Shown: positions 21,480-26,939 of the stretch, in pieces
Numbering within the stretch: position 1 is the first letter of the stretch
Layout of the letters: the number at the start of each line of letters is the position of its first letter
Virus record (IMG/VR): IMGVR_UViG_3300008999_000032
Coordinates: 1-26,939 of that record
From: a virus
Strand: one strand, 5' to 3'
DNA length: 26,939 nt
Notes under the pieces: model-generated
Told to the model about the DNA's origin: nothing
Seen by the model: only the letters and a program-made list of their open reading frames with translations
Database searches by the model: none
Position numbers and translations under genes: made by a program

Positions 21480-21797
21480 ATGTCTATTAAAGCCCCCGCA
21501 TGGTGCGAAAACGCAGTCCCTACCGCAAATGGTTGGGAAGACCCTGTAACTGGTGAAGTGTTCAAGTCTGGTGGATTCACCCCTGAACAAATCGCAGAGT
21601 TTCACGGTGTTGCAGAAGTAATCACTGAAGTACCTGAACCAGTTATCCAAACTCTAACAGAAGCACCTATCGGTGACAAGTCTCTTGATGAGATGACCAA
21701 GTTAGAGTTAGAAGCACTGGGTCGTACTCACGGTGTTGAATTGGACAGACGTAAATCTAAAAAGTCATTGGTTGGACAAGTAAAAGACTTGTTTTAG
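21480..21797 (+). CDS. Small protein with C-terminal SAP/Rho-N-like helix region
   Basis: One hundred and five residues. The N-terminal segment has APAWCENAVPTANGWEDPVT and the middle is acidic. The C-terminal SLDEMTKLELEALGRTHGVE plus RRKSKKSLVGQVKDLF has the helix-turn-helix character of SAP or Rho-N domains, which bind nucleic acid. The family is not certain. ACGAAAGGT ten bases upstream supports the ATG. Stacked hairpins follow (21801-21833). Confidence 0.6.
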   Translation: MSIKAPAWCENAVPTANGWEDPVTGEVFKSGGFTPEQIAEFHGVAEVITEVPEPVIQTLTEAPIGDKSLDEMTKLELEALGRTHGVELDRRKSKKSLVGQVKDLF

Positions 21798-21800
21798 TAA

Positions 21801-21833
21801 ACCCCTAAGTAGAGGGGTATACAACAATACCCC
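21801..21833 (+). other. Two mutually exclusive hairpins in a short intergenic region
   Basis: ACCCCT (21801-21806) can pair with AGGGGT (21813-21818). The same central run, GGGGTAT (21814-21820), can instead pair with ATACCCC (21827-21833). Only one can form at a time. No T-run follows either, so this is not a normal terminator; an RNA processing or stability role is possible. Confidence 0.4.
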
Positions 21834-21850
21834 TTAACTTGGATTATATA

Positions 21851-22207
21851 ATGCAACTAACGAAAGACAATCTAACACTCTACGCTGCTAGACACTATCA
21901 GAATCCTAAGTGTATCGACAGTGACGAGTTCTTTGAAGACCTCAAAAAGTTCAAATATGTAAAACGATTATTAAATCGTTATAGAGACACCGATGTTCTT
22001 TCTGAACGTTTAATCCTTAATCATCTAATTGTAATCTTCAATGTGTTCGGTATTCAGCCTGGACTTGACATCCTAGAACTTAAAATCGAACTAGAACATT
22101 GGGGGGCATTGAAACCCTTCCTCATTTTCCTTAAAGTAATCAAGAACCACGAATATACCAATATAGAAATGGATAAATGTGTTGTTGATGCATTAAGAGA
22201 GATTTAG
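21851..22207 (+). CDS. Conserved-looking T4-like phage protein, unknown function
   Basis: One hundred and eighteen residues, largely helical: LTLYAARHYQNPKC, EFFEDLKKFKYVKRLLNRYR, then LSERLILNHLIVIFNVFG. I recall this protein, with the same LILNHLI segment, in many cyanophage-like genomes without a named function. ATG 21851 is preferred to the in-frame TTG at 21839, because GGA lies about seven bases before it. Confidence 0.7.
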   Translation: MQLTKDNLTLYAARHYQNPKCIDSDEFFEDLKKFKYVKRLLNRYRDTDVLSERLILNHLIVIFNVFGIQPGLDILELKIELEHWGALKPFLIFLKVIKNHEYTNIEMDKCVVDALREI

Positions 22208-22220
22208 AACTTTTTTCGAG

Positions 22221-22228
22221 TATAAATA
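22221..22228 (+). promoter_or_regulatory. T4-type late promoter box
   Basis: TATAAATA lies only five bases before the ATG at 22234. The expected transcript start, about six bases after the box, coincides with the start codon, as at 282-289. Confidence 0.65.
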
Positions 22229-22233
22229 GTATC

Positions 22234-22836
22234 ATGGGAATATTAAAATCAGCAGCAGACTTAGTTTACACTATCCGATTCTTGAAGTTACTTGTAACTC
22301 CGTTCGATAAGACCGAGGCGTTCAAGAAAGGCATCATTGATGCGGATGGTAAAAAGAACAAGGAATTTAATACTAATAGTATTGATGACCGTGAAGCGTA
22401 TCGTTCGCATTACACTCCATTCCACAGACTGGTATTCAATCTTAAAAAGATTATGGCGAAAGTGCCTGGCGGTCAATCGGTTGTTGCACGTTATGGTGCC
22501 GCACTTGCCTTGATTAAGGAACAGGGAGAGTTATCTGACACGAACCTCCAACGGATACACGAAGCAAGTGGGATTGATATTCTAGATTGTCTCGCTGAAG
22601 AATCACAGTGGTTTTTACTTGACGATAAACAACTATCGCCTGGCATCTATCGTATGAAACATGACACAGTAACCGCACTCTATTGCGAAGATATTGTGAA
22701 GAAAGGTGACCGAGTAAGAATTATAGAGACTCAGGCGTCACCTATTGACGAGGTTCTTGGGTTAGACATATATAAAGGACTACACGAAAATTCTAGTCAG
22801 TGGGTGTATTTTACTACAGGAGAGATTACCCGATGA
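22234..22836 (+). CDS. Conserved-looking T4-like phage protein, unknown function
   Basis: Two hundred residues. The N-terminus MGILKSAADLVYTIRFLKLL recalls a protein in cyanophage-like genomes whose role is not established. MAKVPGGQSVVARYGAALAL (75-94) is another recognisable segment, and the C-terminal part is beta-rich (TVTALYCEDIVKKGDRVRII). There is no signal peptide; the N-terminus is amphipathic and basic. Translation may be leaderless. The stop overlaps the next gene (ATGA). Confidence 0.7.
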   Translation: MGILKSAADLVYTIRFLKLLVTPFDKTEAFKKGIIDADGKKNKEFNTNSIDDREAYRSHYTPFHRLVFNLKKIMAKVPGGQSVVARYGAALALIKEQGELSDTNLQRIHEASGIDILDCLAEESQWFLLDDKQLSPGIYRMKHDTVTALYCEDIVKKGDRVRIIETQASPIDEVLGLDIYKGLHENSSQWVYFTTGEITR

Positions 22837-23015
22837 AGAGAGATTTTCATAAGTTTTATGAAGAGATGACAGGTACTAGCGCAGTCGCTGGTGCGGGAGA
22901 CGATAGTAGTACTGTCCCTGTCTATCTTGATAAGAAGAAAAAGAAGAAGAGACCTGATGTGGTCAAACGATTTTTACAGAATAGAAAAGAACAAAGAGAT
23001 AAGTGGAGTAAATAA
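22833..23015 (+). CDS. Small basic protein with packaged-protein-like N-terminus
   Basis: Sixty residues. MKRDFHKFYEEMTG resembles the leader style of its neighbours but lacks a strict (L/I)xE. TSAVAGAGDDSSTVPV (15-30) and a Lys-rich stretch follow. I recall the AVAGAGDDS segment from cyanophage small proteins. AGGAGAGA seven bases upstream and the ATGA overlap support the start at 22833. Confidence 0.6.
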   Translation: MKRDFHKFYEEMTGTSAVAGAGDDSSTVPVYLDKKKKKKRPDVVKRFLQNRKEQRDKWSK

Positions 23016-23611
23016 TGGAATTTGTTTTGGAACAATTAGTTAACTTTTGGCAGTTTACTGTAGTAGGTATTCTGATTATTATTGGGTTTGTTGTCAATGC
23101 GTTTGGTGTTGACCAAGATGAACCCCTCGTAAATCTTTCGTATAAAGAGATGCCTCACATGAAACCAATCGCTATCCCAACTGCGGGTAAGGGTTTCTGG
23201 GGTGCGGTCTGGATGTGGATTACTGGTGTACGCACTTGGGAAATCGCAAAGGACTGGTATTTCTCTGTAAATGGTGAGAACTATGTTATCCCCAAAGGAT
23301 TCGTGTTCGATGGTGCATCTGTACCTAAGTTCCTTGCATCATGGTTATCACCTACAGGTGTGTTGTTGGTTGGTGGTCTGGTACATGACTATGCATACAA
23401 ATACACAGTACTTCTGAAGAAGGGTAAGAAAGGTGCTTCCGCACCCATGACACAGAACGAAGCAGATCAGTTGTTCCGTGACATTAACATCGAACAAAAT
23501 GGTTTCCATCTGTTAAACAAACTCGCTTATTGGGCATTGGTCATTGGTGGATTTGTTGCGTGGAATGGTCATCGTGAACGTAACTGTACAATAAGAACTG
23601 GAGAAGAGTAA
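23015..23611 (+). CDS. DUF1353 protein with N-terminal membrane segment
   Basis: One hundred and ninety-eight residues. An N-terminal hydrophobic segment at about 10-28 (FWQFTVVGILIIIGFVVNA) precedes the DUF1353 domain. Its signature is YVIPKGFVFDGASVPKF, then GLVHDYAYKY, then NEADQLFRDI (about 90-162). A second hydrophobic stretch near 165-182 may also span the membrane. The function of DUF1353 is unknown. It sits just before the spanin pair, so an envelope or lysis-associated role is possible. Confidence 0.85.
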   Translation: MEFVLEQLVNFWQFTVVGILIIIGFVVNAFGVDQDEPLVNLSYKEMPHMKPIAIPTAGKGFWGAVWMWITGVRTWEIAKDWYFSVNGENYVIPKGFVFDGASVPKFLASWLSPTGVLLVGGLVHDYAYKYTVLLKKGKKGASAPMTQNEADQLFRDINIEQNGFHLLNKLAYWALVIGGFVAWNGHRERNCTIRTGEE

Positions 23612-23775
23612 TGTTAGATTTTATTACCTCAAGAATCAAAGAACGTACATCGGTTGATGGACTTGTACTGATTGGTGCTGGAATCACTTTCCTAATCCTT
23701 AAACCCATCGCTAACTTGGTTGCGCTTGGTGCAATCGCTTATGGTGCATGGACATTCTATAAGAAAGAAGACTAA
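23611..23775 (+). CDS. Very small membrane protein
   Basis: Fifty-four residues. A basic helical start (MLDFITSRIKERTSVDG) is followed by two hydrophobic segments (LVLIGAGITFLILKPI and NLVALGAIAYGAWTF). It has TAATG junctions with both neighbours, so it is very probably translated. I recall similar small phage membrane proteins next to spanin or DUF1353 genes. A holin-like role is possible but unproven. Confidence 0.65.
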   Translation: MLDFITSRIKERTSVDGLVLIGAGITFLILKPIANLVALGAIAYGAWTFYKKED

Positions 23776-24161
23776 TGTTCGGACTATACGCAAAACTCGC
23801 AGTCGCTGGTGTCATCGGAATGTTAGTGTTCGGTGCGGTGTCAGAGTACCAAGACATGAAGAATCGTATTGCAGTTCTAAGAGAAAACAATGCGAAGTTG
23901 GAACTGGTTGCGGAAAGTAATGCAAGAGCGCTTGACGAGATAACACAGTTCGCAACCCAAATGGAAGAACAGAACTTAGAACTACAAACAAACCTCCAAC
24001 AGGCAGAGGTGTACAAAGACAGTCTAATTGAAAAGTTTAGAGATCACAACTTGACTCGACTATCTTTGAAACGCCCTGGCATGATACAACAAAGGATTAA
24101 TGATGCGACAAAGAAAGTTTTTGACGATATTGAGTCTCTCACTACTATTGACTCTGAGTAG
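23775..24161 (+). CDS. i-spanin (Rz-like), inner-membrane lysis subunit
   Basis: One hundred and twenty-eight residues. A membrane segment at about 7-23 (KLAVAGVIGMLVFGAVS) is followed by a long coiled-coil region (about 28-85, MKNRIAVLRENNAKLELVAE). Then comes RDHNLTRLSLKRPGMIQQRIN, typical of T4-type Rz-like proteins. The overlapping lipoprotein gene in another frame (24100) is the expected o-spanin partner. Together they would fuse the inner and outer membranes at the end of lysis. Confidence 0.8.
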   Translation: MFGLYAKLAVAGVIGMLVFGAVSEYQDMKNRIAVLRENNAKLELVAESNARALDEITQFATQMEEQNLELQTNLQQAEVYKDSLIEKFRDHNLTRLSLKRPGMIQQRINDATKKVFDDIESLTTIDSE

Positions 24162-24504
24162 TGGGTGCGCCCTTTTACGAACGCCTGAAGCACAGGTAGT
24201 CGTACAAAAAGAAGTAGTCGAGAAAAAGATTCCCCTTCAACGTAGTCCCAAACCTGTAACTCTGGGTGAACCCAAGTTTTATGTTGTGACCGAAGAAAAC
24301 TTTGATGAATTCCTTACGGAGTATGTCAAAGACAATGGTCAACCTTGGGTCTTCTATGCAATGAGTGTTCGTTCCTACGAGACTCTTGCGCTTAATGTTG
24401 CTGAGACACGCAGATATCTCGAACAACAAAAGTCAATCATTATCTATTATGAGAATGCAATCACTGGTGAAATAAACAGTGAAAATAACTCAGAAAAAGA
24501 TTGA
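24100..24504 (+). CDS. o-spanin (Rz1-like) outer-membrane lipoprotein
   Basis: One hundred and thirty-four residues. A lipoprotein signal ends LTLSSGC, with Cys23 as lipidation site. A Pro-containing stretch follows (PLQRSPKPVTLGEPK), then NGQPWVFYAMSVRSYETLALNVAETRRYLEQQ. It overlaps the i-spanin by 62 bases in a different frame, the standard arrangement for spanin pairs. AAAGGATTA precedes the ATG; Met1 and Met2 are both possible starts. Confidence 0.8.
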   Translation: MMRQRKFLTILSLSLLLTLSSGCALLRTPEAQVVVQKEVVEKKIPLQRSPKPVTLGEPKFYVVTEENFDEFLTEYVKDNGQPWVFYAMSVRSYETLALNVAETRRYLEQQKSIIIYYENAITGEINSENNSEKD

Positions 24505-24529
24505 CATTTCTACCCATTTCGGGTAAAAT
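24501..24529 (+). promoter_or_regulatory. Sigma70-like promoter for nrdAB
   Basis: TTGACA (24501-24506, overlapping the o-spanin stop), 17-base spacer, TAAAAT (24524-24529, five of six matches). It lies about 80 bases before nrdA, further than in the early module, and a hairpin (24550-24571) sits between. Confidence 0.7.
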
Positions 24530-24549
24530 AACCTAATTGAAAAACTCTG

Positions 24550-24571
24550 GGGGTATAGATACTATTACCCC
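24550..24571 (+). other. Hairpin in the nrdA leader
   Basis: GGGGTA (24550-24555) pairs with TACCCC (24566-24571) around a 10-base loop. No T-run follows, so I do not call it a terminator. It lies between the promoter at 24501 and the nrdA start and could affect leader stability or translation. Confidence 0.35.
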
Positions 24572-24603
24572 TCAAGAAAACTACACTCTATGGAAAGTAA
24601 AAT

Positions 24604-26592
24604 ATGACCCTCAAGATTGATAAGAAGAAAGATTCCCTACTCGCTGAATATGCAGTAGGTATGTTAAAAGATTTTTATTTGAATGATTATGAAAAGAGTC
24701 CACAAGAGGGTTTCGCAAGAGCTGCAAAAGCATGGTCTAAGTACCGAGATGAAATGGATGACGAGTTAGCACAACGTCTGTATGACTACGTGTCTAATAA
24801 GTGGTTCATGTTCGCCTCCCCTGTTCTGTCAAATGCACCCAATGGACATGATGCAAAGAACAAAGGTATGCCTATCTCTTGTTTCCTCACATACGTACCC
24901 GACAGTCTTGAAGGACTGATCAGTCACTCATCTGAATTACGATGGTTGTCTGTAATGGGTGGTGGTGTCGGTGGACACTGGTCTGACGTAAGAACTGTAT
25001 CAGACATTGCGCCTGGCCCGATGCCATTCCTACACACTGTTGATGCAGATATGATTGCATATCGACAGGGTAAGACTCGTAAGGGTTCTTATGCCGCTTA
25101 CATGGATATCTCTCACCCAGATATCATTGAGTTCCTCAATATGCGTATCCCGACAGGTGATGTACAACGTAAAGCATTGAACCTACACAACGCTATCAAT
25201 GTCTCGGACGAGTTTATGGAAGCAGTAAAACAAGGAAATTCTTTTGATCTTCGTGACCCTAAAGATGGTAGTGTTAAAGATAGTACTGATGCACGTAAAC
25301 TATGGGAACGTATTCTAGAGACACGATTCCGCACAGGTGAACCTTACCTGAACTTCATTGATACCGCAAATCGTGATTTACCACAACCACTACAAGATAA
25401 AGGATTAAAGATTCATGGTTCCAATTTATGTAACGAGATTCATCTACCCACAGATGCAGATCGCACTGCCGTATGTTGCCTATCTTCTCTCAATCTAGAG
25501 TACTATGACGAGTGGAAAGACACTTCTATTGTACGTGACATTGTACGAATGCTCGATAATGTATTAGAGTACTTCATTGACAATGCACCCGACACTATCT
25601 CTCGTGCAAGGTATTCTGCACAACGTGAGAGAAGTATTGGACTAGGTGCAATGGGTTTCCATTCCTTGTTGCAGAAACATGGAGTTGCATGGGAGTCAGA
25701 AGCTGCACGAGAGATCAACCGAACTGTATTCCAACATATCAATGAGGAAGCAGTCGCAGAAACCAAACTACTTGCCGAAGAACGTGGTGAGTATCCTGAT
25801 GGTGAGGGGAGTGGACGAAGAAACTCTCACTTGATGGCAATCGCACCAAACGCATCATCTGGTGTTATTTTGAGTACAAGTCCTTCTATCGAACCATTGA
25901 AGGCAAATGCATATACTCACCGCACACGTGCTGGTTCTTTCCTAGTGAAGAACAAGTACTTGACTCAGTTACTTGATGATAAAGATGAGAACAACGAGTC
26001 CAACTGGACATCAATCATTACCAACAAAGGTTCGGTACAACATTTACCATTCTTCACAGAAGGTGAAAAGGCTGTATTCAGAACTGCGGATGAACTTGAC
26101 CAAACATGGGTTGTACAACACGCTGCAGAAAGACAACCATTTATATGTCAAGGTCAGTCAGTTAATTTATTCTTCCCTGCTGGTGCAGCGAAGTCTTATG
26201 TGAACAAGGTACACTTAAAGGCATGGAAGGATGGACTTAAAGGTCTATACTATCTACGCACCGAGGCGAAACAACGTGCCGAGAATGTATCGGAGAAGGT
26301 AGAAAGGGTCGCACTACAAGGTGACACCCGATCAATCGTCTATACTAAAGGTAACTGTCCATTCTGTGCAATGGCGATGGAAGAACTCAAGTTGAGAGGA
26401 ATACCATTCGACAAGGTTGATCTTGCAGATATCGGTAAGACCGCAAGAGAAGTGACAGGTCGAGATGTTAAGACAGTACCACAAATTTATATTGAGGGTG
26501 AGTATGTAGGTGGGTATGAGGATTTGATGGAACACCTAAACAAACCAATAGAAATAGAAGAGTCCGATGAATGTCGGGCTTGCGAAGGATAA
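24604..26592 (+). CDS. nrdA: Ribonucleotide reductase large subunit with glutaredoxin domain
   Basis: Class I ribonucleotide reductase alpha subunit, which makes deoxyribonucleotides for phage DNA synthesis. The 662 residues lack the N-terminal ATP-cone. Core features are MPISCFL (Cys93), SNLCNEIHLP (274-282, radical Cys276 and Glu278), AVCCLSSLNL (289-298, partner Cys), MAIAPNASSG (411-420) and the tyrosines GLYYLRTEA (547-555). A glutaredoxin domain (about 576-648) is inserted with NCPFCAM (Cys585, Cys588), VKTVPQIYI and GGYEDL. The last residues DECRACEG carry a Cys pair (657, 660) like the usual redox-shuttle tail, so the glutaredoxin sits between core and tail. nrdB follows nine bases after the stop. 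Confidence 0.95.
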   Translation: MTLKIDKKKDSLLAEYAVGMLKDFYLNDYEKSPQEGFARAAKAWSKYRDEMDDELAQRLYDYVSNKWFMFASPVLSNAPNGHDAKNKGMPISCFLTYVPDSLEGLISHSSELRWLSVMGGGVGGHWSDVRTVSDIAPGPMPFLHTVDADMIAYRQGKTRKGSYAAYMDISHPDIIEFLNMRIPTGDVQRKALNLHNAINVSDEFMEAVKQGNSFDLRDPKDGSVKDSTDARKLWERILETRFRTGEPYLNFIDTANRDLPQPLQDKGLKIHGSNLCNEIHLPTDADRTAVCCLSSLNLEYYDEWKDTSIVRDIVRMLDNVLEYFIDNAPDTISRARYSAQRERSIGLGAMGFHSLLQKHGVAWESEAAREINRTVFQHINEEAVAETKLLAEERGEYPDGEGSGRRNSHLMAIAPNASSGVILSTSPSIEPLKANAYTHRTRAGSFLVKNKYLTQLLDDKDENNESNWTSIITNKGSVQHLPFFTEGEKAVFRTADELDQTWVVQHAAERQPFICQGQSVNLFFPAGAAKSYVNKVHLKAWKDGLKGLYYLRTEAKQRAENVSEKVERVALQGDTRSIVYTKGNCPFCAMAMEELKLRGIPFDKVDLADIGKTAREVTGRDVKTVPQIYIEGEYVGGYEDLMEHLNKPIEIEESDECRACEG

Positions 26593-26601
26593 GGATAACA
26601 A

Positions 26602-26939
26602 ATGGCACTATTAGATTTTAGTAAGACGTACAAACCATTCCTCTACCCTTGGGCGGTAGAGTTAACAACCAAACACGAAGAAATCCATTGGGTAGAATCG
26701 GAAGCGGAACTGTCTGAGGATGTACAGGATTGGAGAACAAAACTCTCTGAACAGGAAAAGGAATTTGTTACCCAAGTACTACGATTGTTCACACAGTCAG
26801 ACGTACAGGTAGGGGAGAACTACCACGAACTGTTGATTCCGAAGTTTAAGAACAACGAGATTCGTAATATGTTATCATCGTTCGCAAACCGAGAAGGTGT
26901 ACACCAACGTGCCTATGCATTGTTGAACGACACTCTGGG
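26602..26939 (+). CDS. nrdB: Ribonucleotide reductase small subunit, N-terminal part
   Basis: The gene runs off the right edge after 112 complete codons. It starts MALLDFSKTYKPFLYPWAVE. Metal-site residues typical of NrdB/R2 are visible: Asp in TQSDVQVGENYHE (position of the E. coli Asp84 ligand), and Glu-x-x-His in NREGVHQRAY (E. coli Glu115 and His118). The radical Tyr and later ligands lie outside the window. AAGGAT about eight bases upstream supports the ATG. It forms the dimanganese or diiron radical subunit with the upstream NrdA. Confidence 0.93.
   Translation, partial: MALLDFSKTYKPFLYPWAVELTTKHEEIHWVESEAELSEDVQDWRTKLSEQEKEFVTQVLRLFTQSDVQVGENYHELLIPKFKNNEIRNMLSSFANREGVHQRAYALLNDTL

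Noticed and set aside
24511-24525. TACCC-ATTTC-GGGTA hairpin after the o-spanin gene
   Set aside because: The stem is only five bases and no T-run follows. It overlaps the promoter spacer, so I do not call it a terminator.

Overview
The window looks like part of the genome of a T4-type marine myovirus that infects a Gram-negative host. Every gene I can support reads left to right. Genes are packed with 1-90 base overlaps. T4-type late promoter boxes (TATAAATA) precede several blocks, and sigma70-like promoters precede others. The gene content is typical of large marine T4-like phages: a ribonucleotide reductase with a glutaredoxin domain, an MGME1-like exonuclease, a DUF932 protein, an Rz/Rz1-type spanin pair, DUF1353, DUF5824, and a group of accessory proteins familiar from cyanophage-like genomes. 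I cannot name host or genus. The base composition (roughly 40-45% GC by eye) does not settle it.

Region 1 (1-6086) opens with the end of one gene, a small basic protein and a terminator. A late promoter then precedes three small membrane proteins and the most unusual part of the window: a contiguous cassette of CsgF-like, CsgG-like, curlin-like, FecR-domain and CHASE2-adenylate cyclase genes (1291-6086). In bacteria CsgG forms the outer-membrane curli secretion pore, CsgF couples it to the secreted amyloid subunit, FecR domains are periplasmic sensors or transducers, and CHASE2 is an extracytoplasmic sensor module. Together the genes could make a surface amyloid-like protein plus a sensor that changes host cAMP. 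That function is an inference; the gene identities are mostly strong.

Region 2 (6087-12157) is an early-type block. Four consensus-like sigma70 promoters have 17-base spacers, and the distance from -10 to ATG is almost constant (38-40 bases). It carries small unknown proteins, DUF932, a small Sm-like candidate, two HExxH metallopeptidases, a zinc-finger protein and the exonuclease. Two factor-independent terminators divide it.

Region 3 (12158-22207) is late-type. It encodes accessory virion or head-associated proteins. Several begin with a short leader ending in (L/I)xE, the rule for T4 gp21 prohead protease cleavage and capsid targeting. Three of the proteins look like enzymes: a possible PD-(D/E)xK fold, a ligase-type nucleotidyltransferase, and a HIGH-type nucleotidyltransferase. 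They are candidates for proteins packed in the head and injected with the DNA. Region 4 (22208-24504) holds more late genes, including DUF1353 and the overlapping spanin pair. Region 5 (24505-26939) has its own sigma70-like promoter, then nrdA (with glutaredoxin) and the start of nrdB. No tRNA, CRISPR array or insertion sequence was recognised, and no gene-free stretch exceeds 300 bases.
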